Shown: in pieces, positions 43,877 to 54,668 of the stretch | Numbering within the stretch: position 1 is the first letter of the stretch | Layout of the letters: each line of letters opens with the position of its first letter | Assembly: GCA_001643675.2 (NCBI GenBank) | Contig: LSRY02000009.1 | Coordinates: forward strand, 567,501-631,500 | Direction of reading: 5' to 3' | Length of the DNA: 64,000 nucleotides | From: Monocercomonoides exilis | Taxonomy: Eukaryota > Preaxostyla > Oxymonadida > Polymastigidae | Program-made: the position numbers and the translations under genes | Notes under the pieces: model-generated | What the model was told of the DNA's origin: nothing | Databases searched by the model: none | The model's input: only the letters and a program-made list of their open reading frames with translations

Positions 43877-45070
43877 ATGACGCTAAATCCTGTTAGTATG
43901 GCAGACAGCGACAGCGAGGAGAAGACCTTTGATCTTGTTAAAAGGCTCAAGAGATTTGAAAACTGGATCGATGAAGTGTCGAGGAGCAGAGGATGACTAA
44001 GTCACTCCGGAGCGATAAGAATAATACCAATGAAAAAGTTCAAGAGAGGAAGGCCTAGAAGATGATCTTTATCGAGATCAAGTGAATCAGAGTCCGAAAC
44101 AAATATTGCAGAGATGATCACAAGGAAGAAACATGGATACCCGTGGAGGGTCCTTCGTTCAGTTAATCAAATGAAGAAATTGAAAGTCGAAAAGGACAGC
44201 GATGGTGATTCCGAAGGGACAGAAGAGCGGGATGACGAAGAAAGATCGGATGATTTTTTGGAAATTTTCCCAGACAAATGGCTGAAGCCCAGGAGACAGG
44301 CGGGTGAACTGAAGAGATTTATGGAGTTTTGCAAGGCCTGATCGATTTGAATAAATGATGATATCTTAAACACGTTTATTCTAGAGACGGAAAAGAATTT
44401 CTTCACCAGACACACAGATGCGAGTTGGAACGCCTTAGCGGTGACGGTGGTCACCGCTGAAGGAAGAAAGGACTCACCAGAAGCTGTCAGGGTTATGGAA
44501 CTGCTCCAACCTGCTCTCGAATCGGGGTTTGAAGCTGCCAAGGCGATTGCAGCCCTTACAACAAGAGAATTGAGGAAGACACATTTAGAGGAAGAAGAGA
44601 AAGAGCGAATGAGGGGACTCTTCTGCTCATATGCCCTGATTGCAGACTGTATCAGCCGGATTAACCTACTAAAAGTTATTCCCCAGTCAAACTGGGAGAA
44701 TGTGAAGTGTTTCCTAGAAGGAGGAACGTCCAAGGACGTACCAGAGAGCCTGAGGAGGTTGGTGGAGAGTACCAGCTTTTTTCGTCCAGTGGGGGATGGT
44801 CCTGGGTATGGAGCATCCCCCGCTTCTCCCATAGCCTTCGGCCTTGTAGCAGCCAGGAGCGGACGCTCAAGGAGGTACAGCACAGGCAGGAACGCTCAGG
44901 GCTTCGCTTACAGACAGCTCCAAAAGCATGGCTTCGATGGGAGCTTCACGAATTTCAAGGAAAGAAGGAGATCAACACAGGCCCAACCACAGCATGCCCC
45001 AGCATCACCTGGGAGACCAGTCCCTATCACAGTCCCCCTGCCCCCCAGCTCCCACAAAAACGCAAGTTAG
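43877..45070 (+). pseudogene. DIRS Gag-like region
   Basis: One frame from ATG 43877 to TAG 45068-45070, interrupted by four TGA codons at 43994, 44063, 44339 and 44348. The N-terminal part is acidic with Ser/Arg patches (SRSSESESE). The central part is helical (RHTDASWNALAVTVV, SPEAVRVMELLQPAL, FCSYALIADCISRI), resembling Gag of DIRS elements. The C-terminal part is basic with Pro-rich sequence (ASPGRPVPITVPLPPSS). There is no zinc knuckle. The protein would package element RNA; assignment is by position and general character. Confidence 0.65.
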
Positions 45071-45103
45071 AACAGCAGTGGGAACGACTATCGGGATGAG
45101 CAA

Positions 45104-47626
45104 ATGAACAAAGAAGTTGTGAAGGTGAAAGGAGCTGCGCAGGGTCGCGAGAAAGAGAGAGCATGGAGAGCCGCGCTTTGCCGCGAGACGAAGACAGAGA
45201 GGAGATTGGTGAGCTCCGGCAGAATAACGATACGACAAGAAGTCCCGTATCATCGCGAGATAGATATAAAGACAGAAACCGCGAAATATCGAGAGTATAT
45301 CAGAAATGCGGCGACTGCGTTCGATCACGAGATAAGAATACGGAAAGAAACCACAGAAGAAGGCTCCGTACATCTCCGCGAGACGGAACAGATGAGTGAG
45401 AGGATGTGCAAGAAGGAGAACAAGAGGGGAGTTATGAAAGCTTCTGGAACTGTTATCGAGTTCCCAATTGGAAACAGTTGAAGGGGGCCGAAAAAAATAG
45501 CGATTGCAGATGCTCACGCGATTGAAGAGGATACAGAGAGCCAGTATGGCCACAGGATGTTAGATATGGAAATGAGCGTAGCGAATGGATTACAGGGGGA
45601 ACCACTGTCTGGGAGACTAGTGAACGGATTGAGCAAGTGGAAGAAGATAAAGGGAGACAAACTTGTGAGCCGTGGTATAAGAGCACGTTGGATGAGCCCC
45701 CAGTCCCCAATCTTTCTCGAGGAGAGAAAATGCAAGCAGGAGTTTCGGGGAACGACAAAAATGATGAACAATTATTTATCCCTCTTGGAGGAGGAATTGA
45801 AGGATGGAGCGGTGAATCCCGTGCAGTTGTCGGAGGTGAAGTGGTTCAACCCAACATTCATGGTTCGAAAGAAGAACGGAAAGTGGAGAAAGATCCTGGA
45901 TTGCAGAGCTCTAAACGAGGAAGAACAGGGAAAGCACTTCAAGATGGATTCCCAGGAGACAGTCGTGGAACTCCTGGAGGAGAACGATTGGATGACCACT
46001 TTGGATATATCGAGTGCATACCAGCATGTGAAAGTAGATGAATAATCCAGTCCCTATCTATGTTTCAGCTTTCAAAGTCAATGCTACGCTTACGTGGGGA
46101 TGCCATTTGGAGCGAAAGATGCACCTAGAGTATTCACGAAGATAATGAGACGGGCAGCCTCGTTCATCAGAGAACAGTGGAAGGAAAAGCTGGTAATATA
46201 TCTGGACGACATTCTCCTCATGCATCCAGACAGGGATGCATCGAGATCGATCTCACAGGAGATAGCCCAGTTCCTGAGAAATCTGGGCTGGATACTGTCG
46301 GAAGAGAAACTGAAGTCGGAACCCGCAAGGAGCGTGGAGTTTCTGGGATGGTTGTGGAACTCAGAAAAGATGGAAGTAACACTCCAAGAAGGGAAGAGAG
46401 TGCTGCTCCTGGAGGATGTGCGAACCTGGATAGCATATGCAAAGAAAAGGAGGAGACAAAGGACGAGGGATTTAGCAGCACTCCTCGGGATGTTGAATTT
46501 TGTGAGGTTACAACACCTACCAGCTAGCTTGTGGATGAAGCGAATGCAATACATACTGAGGCAGGCAATAGCCCGCGGGGGCTGGAAGAGAACGGTAATT
46601 GCTAACCCAATGATATTGGGAGAATTAGCACATTGGAGAAAGATCCTGCTAGAGAACAGGCAAAAAAGTCTGAAGAGAAGGAACAGACCAGCAGAACTAA
46701 CAACGGACACGTTAGAGCTTGGATGGGGTGCAGTGCTAACAATACCGAGAGAGAACAAAGAGGAGAAGATATATGTTCACGGAAGTTGGACACTTCAGGA
46801 GAGTGCGTTAGCGATAAACGAGAAGGAGTCCAGAGCAGTGTTGAGGACACGAGAGAGAAAGGGAGCGTGGCTGCAACAACAGAAGATATACCATATTCGT
46901 CTGAGGACATACAATATGTCCACGAGATGGACGATTCAGAAGAAAAGGGGAGCGCCATCGCTCATTCCAACACTGAGAGCATTAGAGAAAAAATTGAACA
47001 GCCTGGACATCACAATACAGACGGAATATCTCCCGGGAGAGCAGAACGCGGAAGCAGACGCACTCAGCCGGATGGCGAAAAAGCCGGACTATGCACTGAA
47101 GGGAGAGAAGGTCGCAGAGATATTACAAACAATCGCACCGAGAATACCAGATACAACTTTAGAACAGATTGCGCCGGTGCCCTGCGGAAGTACTTGGAGA
47201 CTATCCTCTCTGAGAAGGAGGAGAGAGAGCAATGCCAGAAGACGAGATAGCGCTAATCCACTCGTTCCTGAGAAACATTGAACGGGTGCTGAAGGAGAAG
47301 ATGAAAGAAGCTCAGAGTGATCTGACGATTCTGATTCTTCCAGCTTGGCGAGGGCAGACTTGGACCCCGCTACTGCAGCCTGGGCATTTGTAAAAGACCC
47401 TGGGGACCTTTCAGGAGTGCATGATACCGGGAGCGAAGATGAGAAGGGAAGGCTGGAAGTTACCCCCAGGAGAGGTCATGAGCGTTATACTGGAGAGGAG
47501 AATATCCCAGGAAGAGACCTCTTTTTAGCATGGGGAGAACACGTTGGAGCGAGGGACATAGCAGCAGAAATACTGAGAAATCAGAAGAGTGAAAGAGATA
47601 CGTGGAGAGCGCTGCGAATATTTTAA
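45104..47626 (+). pseudogene. DIRS reverse transcriptase - RNase H region
   Basis: Same frame as the Gag-like part. In-frame stops are TGA 45479, TAA 46043, TGA 47279, TGA 47318 and TAA 47624. The start is Arg/Asp/Glu-rich. RT motifs follow in order: VRKKNGKWRKILDCRALN, TTLDISSAYQHV (motif A Asp), MPFGAKDAPRVFTKIM (motif B), VIYLDDILLM (catalytic YLDD) and VEFLGWLWNSEKMEV. RNase H follows: LTTDTLELGWGAVL (first Asp), NEKESRAV (Glu) and LPGEQNAEADALSRM (last Asp). From 47232 another frame has IALIHSFLRN and ILILPAWRGQTWTPLL, resembling the P-W-Q-W-P-L motif that follows RNase H in DIRS/PAT elements. An overlap of two frames there may be original. Confidence 0.85.
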
Positions 47627-48631
47627 CAATTTTTCGATAGAGAAAGCATGAATGACACTGACCCCCTAACAACCAGAGATGCCAAATGGATTATGGCAGA
47701 GTTCACTGAAACGCTTTCAAATACTAACCTGTCTAGTGGAGTGATTTATCAGACAGTTCAGAAAGTACTGGATTCTATTGATCTATTCAGAGAGACTAAG
47801 ATTGATGTTAAAGACATAGAAATATTTCCAAAAACCTATGTTGGGGATAAGCTGAGAAAGGGCAAACGGTACAAGACGATGTGGGACTTAACAATTATCA
47901 CCAAATGGGCAATAGCCACCTACGACGCAAAGGATATACGAACACTCCAGAGGAGAGCCCTCATCCTCACTATGATTTTTGGAGCGAAAAGGCCAGCTGA
48001 GCTGGAAAGAATGAGAAGAGAGACAACGATACTTTAAGATAACTTTGTCCAGACACAAACACAAACAAAAACATCAGGGGGAGAGACGGTTAAGGTTATA
48101 ATTAACAAACATCCAAACCCACATATAGATGCTGTTGCAGCTCTCCAACGTTGGATTTATTATACAAAGACGACGTTTAAAGACGAACATGTGTGGTTCG
48201 ATATTAGTGAGAACCAACCTGCAAATTTGCAGAGGATCAAAGAAGAATCAGTGGCTGTCCTGAAAGAGAATGGAATACCCGACACATTTTCCGCGTACTC
48301 GATAAGACACGCCGTGATAACACACTCAGCTTGACAACAAGATGCAGATTGGAAAGCAATCGATGCATATGTTAGATGTGCTCCAGGTTCGAGAGAAGCC
48401 CAGGAATATTACACCGTGTTACCTACTCAGGACACGAGATGGATCAGGAAGACAATCGGCGGCTCAGTACCCCTTGCGGAAAAGGGAGACAAGTCGGAGA
48501 TGGATTGCGAAAGAAAGGATATTTTAAATGAAAATACAGAATCTGAAACAAAGGAGCATTTTGAAGAGACAACACAAGATGGTGGAGAAGTGGATACGAA
48601 CAAGAGAAAGAGATTGAAGAGACGAGTGTGA
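47321..48631 (+). pseudogene. DIRS tyrosine recombinase
   Basis: Again the same frame, with stops TAA 47624, TAA 48035 and TGA 48332. The N-terminal core-binding part is helical (ERDTWRALRIF, DAKWIMAEFTETL). The catalytic part has GAKRPAELERMR (first Arg), then after the stops YSIRHAVITHS (R-H pair) and a C-terminal AYVRCAPGSREAQEYY holding the candidate nucleophile Tyr. The end is basic (KRKRLKRRV). This enzyme would integrate a circular DNA intermediate without target duplication. Each stop is one transition from a sense codon, and conserved motifs flank each one. Confidence 0.8.
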
Positions 48632-48988
48632 ATTCGAGAGAGGTGTTCACAGCATGAGAGCGATACAGCACAACTTCCCAAAGGGGAGGAGACACCCCCC
48701 ATAATTCTCCGCAGCATTATGGAGCTGATGGAGGGAAGACAGACTGCATCACAGAAAAAGTTTGAAGCTGATCGGAGGAAACGCGGAGTGAGAAACATAG
48801 GACAAATTGACAGGTCCGCTCAAGTGTCGAAGACCCGATCAAGAACACCCAGAGAACATTCCAAGAGAGGGAGGGAGTAGAGAAAAGGTCCGCACCTTCA
48901 TCCGCAGGCCCTCCAAACATCCGCTGCACTTTGACGTGTTAGGCAGGAGGGTTTAAGATCCTTTGAGAGAGAAAAGAGTGTTTTCAAC
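48632..48988 (+). other. DIRS 3' noncoding region upstream of the ICR
   Basis: Purine-rich remains with no convincing frame; it may contain the last, decayed part of the recombinase frame or an untranslated leader of the ICR. Confidence 0.4.
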
Positions 48989-49090
48989 ACTCATTATCTC
49001 GGAGCAAACCTACTCCTTGCGTTCGTAGATTCGCTCTATTGCGAATTGATAGAACGCAGTGAGACAGGTTCGCTCCGAGATAATAGAAAT
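48989..49090 (+). repeat. DIRS internal complementary region (ICR)
   Basis: First half CTCATTAT.TCGGAGCAAAC then CTCCTTGCGTTCGTAGATTCGCTCTATTGCGAATT is the complement of the left end. Second half GATAGAACGCAGTGAGACAGG then TTCGCTCCGAGATAAT is the complement of the right end. The two meet exactly at the point where the circle junction would lie. Confidence 0.9.
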
Positions 49091-49399
49091 GCGGATGGAG
49101 AGACGATAGGCAGCTTGGTGCGAAAATAAGAAACATATTAGGAGCAATATGACGAAAAAGGGCGAGATAAAGAAGGATAGAGAAATAGATCAACCACCCG
49201 AAGATATTAATGTGAACCGATAACCTGTTTTAGAGAAACATGGAATTAATAAAAAGTTTTAAGCATGATCCTCCTCCTTCACAAGATTATTATTGTTTTT
49301 ACAGAGAAGAATTAAGTACTAATTATGCAGTGTGTGATGATTGGGGTTGCTCTGCTGATGCAACAGAGAAGCTGGAGGCAGAGCATATCACATGCAATT

Positions 49400-49555
49400 T
49401 TCTTTTCCACGCCTCGCGGAAGCGAGAGTGGTTTTTCTTTTTGCTCCGTTTTTAGCTTTCGCCTCACCGGATCCCTGCACGGCCTGCAGGAGACAGCTCC
49501 GAGGGGCAACGTCCCCTGCCCTCTGGTCTTCGAGACCATGGCAAAAGGCGAAGTC
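49400..49555 (+). ncRNA. GC-rich multi-hairpin segment in the DIRS tail (candidate structured RNA)
   Basis: Consecutive stems: CTCGC-GGAA-GCGAG near 49405; CCTGCA (49474-49479) with TGCAGG (49485-49490); GGAG with CTCC near 49490-49500; GGGG with CCCC near 49502-49515; TGGTCT (49524-49529) with AGACCA (49533-49538). An outer TTCGCC (49458-49463) pairs with GGCGAA (49547-49552) and could close them as a multibranch. The composition contrasts strongly with the AT-rich flanks. No known RNA family was recognised. Confidence 0.45.
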
Positions 49556-49671
49556 GGAGGTGAAGAGAAGCGGACAATGCATAATACACTTTTAAATAGT
49601 TCAAATGTTTTTGTCTATATTTTCATCTCGCCCCTTTTTCCACGTCATTTGGGAGTGCGAAGTTTTTCACT

Positions 49672-49738
49672 CAAACCACCCATAATTTAAAATCAAACTC
49701 ATTATTTCGGAGCAAATCCTGTCTCACTGCGTTCTATC
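49672..49738 (-). repeat. DIRS right inverted terminal repeat
   Basis: The complement reads GATAGAACGCAGTGAGACAGG, then TTTGCTCCGAAATAATGAGT, then AATTATGGGTGGTTT, matching the left end internally and the ICR externally. Confidence 0.85.
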
Positions 49739-50365
49739 TATAAATAATTTTTATTGGAATATAATAAATTAATTGGTATAAACTCTGTCTTTTAGAAATA
49801 ACTTTTTTCAAAGAAAATTTATTGTGGTATTCAGAAAAATTCACTTGAATCACATTCTCAAACAGCATTTTAAATTTATGAATTATATTTGTATATTATT
49901 AAAAAACCATTTAATTGATAAGATTTGTTTGAAATGTATTGCGATCAAAAAATTCTGTATTGTTATTTTAAAATGAATGATGATATATATATTCAATAAT
50001 TTACTTATAATAAAAGTTATCAAAAAACTTGCAATTAGCTACAAATTATAATTTATCATTTCACAACGTTTGTTAATTCTTTTTTGTAATTTTTTTCAAT
50101 CCGTATTTCGCATTATTGATCAAATAGGAAAAAAATACAAAAAAAAAGTATCCAATTGCAAAAGGTTTGATATTACGATGATCTTATTCCAGATACATGA
50201 TTATGCATGCAATTCGCCCCGCCACTTTAAACTCTATCAGTTGCAGATAATAAAGTTCAAGTTGTTTTTAGGTTATTCTATTTGCATTCAGAAAATGAAT
50301 TCTCCTGACTGTCTGCTATCTGCTGTTTCCTTAACTTTTGCAAATTCCTTGCACTTTTATTGACT
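49739..50365. other. AT-rich spacer
   Basis: No gene. A partial copy of an AT-rich repeat (ATTGGTATAAACTCTGTCTT) lies at about 49771-49797. Confidence 0.55.
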
Positions 50366-51520
50366 ACACCACTTCATGAGCGATAGAACCCAATGAACGA
50401 ATTGATCGAGGAGGAAAATGAAGGCATGGACGATAAAAAAAAAGAGCTTGGGTTGAATGTGAAGAGGGACTTCTGTGTGAATGAAGATGTGTCGGTGGAG
50501 GGAGATTGCAGCATGAATGGGTTCTCTGGACTTCCAACAAGAACAGAAGTGGCAGACAATTGTGTGTGTGGCAAGGGAGAAAAAGGAGTGGTGGCAAATG
50601 TTGAGGAGGCTGTGATGTTTTGAGTGTGCAGCTAGGCAGATGAGAGTGCGCTGTCGAACAAGCAGAATGTCTGCTGCAATTCGTCTTCATCATCATCTCC
50701 TTTTTCTTTTCCTCTGTCCCTCCTCCTCCTTTCTGTTACTGCCTGTGGAAGCCTTGTGTCGAAAGCGTCAATTTGAGATGCACAAAACTCGTCTTTTTCC
50801 GTCTTCGTCTTCGCCTTTGGCTCTTCCTGCTATCTTTCTTTCCTTTTCTCTGCGCTCAATTTGCTTCTGAAATCCACTTTTTTTGCCTCTTCCATTTGAA
50901 TATGAGTACCATTCTCTTCGCTTCTTGGCGGTGTCATAAAGTGAGCGGATGAACGCAATGTGCCTTGAAGCTACTTCCTCTTCCACTTCCATTCCTCGTG
51001 TGATACCTATTCACTTCATTCCCTCCGTTCAGCAGAGTCGGAGCGCGGAAGCCGTACGAAGATCTGAAGCAGAGCGAAATGTGCCACTGCAGGAGAGGAA
51101 AGCAATTCAGAAGCGCATCCAGTTATTCCACAGAAGGATTTGACATCGATGAAAATACTGTTGAGAGTAGATAAACTGAATGAATTGATTTTTGGAGGGT
51201 ATAATCATGCTATTGAGTAAACAGCTTTTGCACATTTGAGGTTCGTTGATATGATCCAATATTATGCCAACGAAAATCACAATGAAAAAGTTGAGATGGA
51301 GTTGAAGGAGAAAATAGCCACGAAATTGAAGATGGCACAGTTGGTGGGAAATGATAAGACGAAGAAGAAATCAAAGAATTGGAAGAAGATGAAGAAGAAG
51401 GAAGAAAAAGAAAAAGAAAAAGAAAAAGAAGAAAAAGAAGAAAAAGAAGATGATGATGATGACGATGAATAAGGTGAGGAGTCAGGGGAGGAACAGTGCG
51501 ATTTCGAAGACAGCAAAGAA
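50366..51520. other. Decayed coding-like sequence, family not identified
   Basis: Less AT-rich than the spacers. Short plus-strand frames include MNELIEEENEGMDDKKKELG (50393-50623) and a Glu/Lys-rich end (about 51236-51470) preceded in frame by KILLRVDKLNELIFGGYNH and then a stop. A minus-strand frame (50992-50768) is Arg/Lys-rich. No complete gene can be built. I read this as one or more pseudogene fragments. Confidence 0.4.
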
Positions 51521-51559
51521 ATCTGTGGGGACTGAGAAAAACTAGATTTTCCATCTTTG

Positions 51560-52590
51560 GCTGCTGAAAACAGTTACTGTCTTGTCCTGTCCACGAAATC
51601 TGAGCGAGGCTGAACAGATGGCAGAGGATGAGAGAATGCTGCACAAATGAAAAAATGGAAGATTGGAGATGAATATAAAAGTTGAGCTCGATTGCTACAT
51701 GTTTCCTGCTGTTTCCAGAGTGACACCGCAAATATATTTTGCAATGGACTTCTGATTGAGTTGTGATCGATCCCCACATGTCCCACCTATAGTTGGCCAG
51801 TAGATATGCCAAACAGTGTTGTCGAAGTCTAAGAAAGAGAATTCGTCCCAATTGCACTCACTGAGTTCCCCTTCCCTAAAACAGAAATCTTCTTTTCCCC
51901 GACATTGATCGTCTTCTCTTCGCTCACACGCTTCCCACCCAGCAACGTGATTGTCGAGCTCAGCTGCGCCATACTCGACCCCACTGCATGCCCCACTGTC
52001 TTGCAAGGTGCTGCCTCACTCATTCCACACAGATTGTTCGAATCATCTCCACTCACCCCAACATATCTATCTTTCATTCCCTCCTTCAACCATCCCTTCT
52101 TTTCTGTATGCAGATATGTCCAACTGCCTGAATAATATCTATGGCGCAGACTCGTATCATTTGTATTCGTTGTGTACGATTAGTAGAACGGGTTGTATGA
52201 CGAAAAGAGATTATAATCATCTTCAAAAAACACATCGTGGCCATATGGAGTGGAAGCGGTCGCGCAACTGCAATTGTGGAAGAAGAAGAAATAGCAATAA
52301 AGTTTGTTGCTTGGAGCTGCTGATTGATGTGGATAAAAATACAATCCTCTGCCATCTGACACAGCAGAACAAGAAATAAAGTGCAAACTCCGCATTTTGA
52401 ATTGGACTGGTCCATCATATAAACTAATACCCACACCATTTGAAATTGGAACTGAGCATGAAGTGAATGAGCTCTCGAACATACAAGCACTCTTTCCTTT
52501 GCCATTTTCTGTTCCAAAAAAAATTTTCAAATCAAATAATTCCCGGGAAGAAGTCCTTTTTCGCAAACTGATTTGTATGTCGAATTGAAA
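51560..52590 (-). pseudogene. Fragment of an oxymonad beta-helix surface protein
   Basis: Reading the minus strand from about 52566: a beta-helix end (MFESSFTSCSVP, FISCSAVSDGRGLYFY, YGHDVFFEDDY), one TAA after SYNPFY near 52180, then GWLKEGMKDRYVGVSGDDSN and CGMSEAAPCKTVGHAVGSSM, STITLLGGKRVSEEKTINVG. These linker motifs (GVSGDDSNxLCG...PCKTVGHA) mark repeat boundaries in large beta-helix proteins of Monocercomonoides, recognised from memory. After about 51829 the frame shifts but homologous sequence continues (VGHVGIDHNS near 51786). The start, membrane segment and kinase-like part are absent, so this is a truncated, shifted relic. Confidence 0.7.
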
Positions 52591-53296
52591 ACAATTCTGC
52601 GAATTAATCCTCCTTATAATTAATGGATTGTTCTTCCTTTCCTCGCTTTCTTAACGCTTCTTGTTTCATTGCTTAATATTCAGCCAATTATGCACGTCAA
52701 CGTACCACATTCAAATTTTCTAAAATATAGCCTTTTCGATATGTAGTATTTCATGCAATTTCATTCGACCTTAAATGCTGTTATTCAGGACAACAGATAA
52801 ACATTTTTAAATTTATGACCATAATTGTTAAATAAAAATTTTCGGAATTAAACATTAATATGTTAAAAATATTTTTTTATCAATAAATGTTCTGATTTTT
52901 CAGCACATTCGAATTGACAAAAAGGATCATGAAAATTTTTGTTGAGGGATTAATTGGTATAAACTTGGTCTTTTAGGAATAAATTTCTTATATTCGAATA
53001 AACAAGTGTTATCCGGAATAAACTTTGGTTATTAGAATTTGTATATTTGTTTCAATAAAATTTTCTTATTCCATTATCATCAAATTATAATAATTCGTTC
53101 CAAACTTTTTCTTCTGTCATATCGTAATCGTAATTTGAATTTAACATTCAAATGAATTTGAAAACAAAAATTTCATCGAGAAATATTATGGTTAAAAAAG
53201 TGAGGAACATAATTCATAAACTGTTTATTTCGTTTTTGTTCTTTAATCAACAGAGTTTATTCAAACAAGCTACTTGCATTTGAAGTATAAGCTAAT
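52591..53296. other. AT-rich spacer containing an interspersed repeat
   Basis: No gene. About 52945-53085 is the plus-strand copy of the AT-rich repeat next to the DIRS element (ATTGGTATAAACTTGGTCTT, then TTCGAATAAACAAGTGTTAT, then TTTCAATAAAATTTTCTTAT). Confidence 0.55.
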
Positions 53297-53699
53297 TACA
53301 GTTTGTGCAAAAAATACCGAACATCGCAAAAAATACCGGACAAGATCGATTTCTCAACAACCGCAAGAGGAATAATTCTGATAATTTTCCTCAAAATATA
53401 TCTCATTAATACAAACTCATTTGAAAAACAAGACTTTCAAAATTGCCTCATTTTTTGCTTAGAAATAATTAATTATTCAAATGTCGGAGAAACTCAAAAT
53501 CCTATTTCCCCGAAATTTCGATAATAAATTTTTTCTGAGCACAATAGAGGTTATTATGAAAGCCTCGCTTATCTAATGAGTTTGTGTTAATGAGATATAT
53601 TTTGAGGAAAATTGTCAGAATTATTCCTCTTGCAGTTAGTGAGAAAACGATCTTGTCCGGTATTTTGTGCGATGTCCGGTATTTTATGCGATATCTGTA
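53297..53699. mobile_element. Small inverted-repeat element (MITE), copy 2
   Basis: 403 bp between TA dinucleotides. The right end ATACCGGACAAGATC-type motif is on the complement (GATCTTGTCCGGTATTTTGT, then GCGATGTCCGGTATTTTATG, then CGATATCTGTA). The left end has two copies of the ATACCG(G/A)ACA motif but its outer tip is changed (CAGTTTGTGC). Long internal arms (CCTCAAAATATATCTCATTA and complement) match copy 1 at 10909-11289. It is non-coding. Confidence 0.85.
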
Positions 53700-54049
53700 A
53701 TTGATTCAATTTCATCGGTTGAAATATGGAAAAATCTATAAAAAAAAATAGAAGAATTGAGTGATAAAATTTTAGATCATAACTTTTTTATCGAATGAAA
53801 TAATCGGTTTTCTAATTTTGTTTTGAATATTTGGCTGATCCTTTTTGAAATCACACTTTCGTTTGAGTTTTGATCAAAATTTGAATTTCGATGGCACTAT
53901 GAAAAACCGAACCAAACTGATAATACACGATGTTAATGATGTTGTTTTTGCAAAAACATATTTTTGAAAAAAAATCCCATTGAGATTAAAATTTTGATCA
54001 AAACTCGAACGAAAGTGTGATTTCAAAAAGGATCAGCTAATTATTATTA

Positions 54050-54240
54050 ATCATGTGACAAGGAAATTGAACGAAAATGAAAACAATGAAATGGAGGAAG
54101 AGAACAGAAAGGAAATATTTTATGAATTATTTGAAATGATGGAAGAAGATAAATAAGAGGATATCATTGCAAGCTTTCAAGAAATTATAGTTTTCCTTAA
54201 CTTAGGGTTTCATAATTTATCGTTAGAGATTTCTGATCGT
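54050..54240 (+). pseudogene. C-terminal fragment of the two-exon family (plus strand)
   Basis: Reads as a family C-terminus: an acidic helix (ENENNEMEEENRKEIF), then EMMEEDK, a TAA where members A-C have EGYED-type sequence, then EDIIASFQEIIVFLNLGF and LSLEISD. It occupies the position of member A relative to the duplicated spacer, so it is the partner copy of 13.25-13.43 kb, decayed and 5'-truncated. Confidence 0.65.
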
Positions 54241-54269
54241 TTGGTTTATTCCGAGAAAATGGGTTGTTT

Positions 54270-54665
54270 TCTTCGTTTTGCTGCTCAAAAAATATCCTTT
54301 TTTGTTAATATTTTTCATTTCACAATTTTGCAAGCCATTGAGCCTTTTTTGTCTTTTTTTCACTAACTTCTTTGGAAAGCAACAAAGAAAAGAAAGAAAG
54401 AAGGAAGGAATCACAAATGGTTGTTTTAAATATTTAGTATTCTTGAAGAAGATGAAAAAGAAGATGAAATATGCCTTGAAGAAATCAAAAAAACTCTGCT
54501 TTATTGAATCTGAAATGTGAAAAAAAAAACAAATCAAGAAGTGGAATAAAGTTGATTTTCGAAAAAATAAAATAAACTTTTCTTGAAAACAGAAAAAAGA
54601 ACAAGTATTTTGTTCAAATCAAATGAAGTTCAAAGACAAAAACACAAGATGAATCAAAAAGCCAA
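54270..54665. repeat. Duplicate of the A-B intergenic segment
   Basis: Near-identical to 13440-13847 (see there), with the same convergent family 3' ends on both sides. Confidence 0.85.
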
Positions 54666-54668
54666 GAC

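Larger units (their letters stand above)
43736..49738 (+). mobile_element. DIRS-type tyrosine-recombinase retrotransposon (degenerate, ends intact)
   Basis: A 6.0-kb element with inverted, non-identical terminal repeats, internal Gag-like, RT-RNase H and tyrosine-recombinase regions, and an internal complementary region (ICR) near the 3' end. The ICR equals the complement of the left end followed by the complement of the right end. That is the diagnostic DIRS-1 layout, which allows a circular intermediate to be completed. It has no LTRs and no DDE integrase. Because the ICR spells the joined ends, it fixes the tips at AATTCGCAATA (left) and GCGTTCTATC (right). There is no obvious target duplication, as expected for tyrosine-recombinase integration. 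The coding frame has twelve in-frame stops, so this copy is not autonomous. Confidence 0.9.

Noticed and set aside
46633-47250. 206-codon frame overlapping the DIRS RNase H region
   Set aside because: Lacks RT or RNase H motifs and is very rich in Glu/Arg, as expected from a shifted reading of the purine-rich element. RNase H motifs are in the other frame.
43877-48631. UGA read as tryptophan (alternative genetic code)
   Set aside because: Several family genes and the USP-DDE gene end naturally at TGA at homologous positions, TGG is used freely for Trp, and Monocercomonoides is understood to use the standard code. Kept only as a hypothesis within the findings.
50640-50870. Plus-strand hydrophobic frame resembling a signal or membrane protein
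   Set aside because: It is the complement of a Lys/Arg-rich stretch and has no conserved motif; likely decay product.
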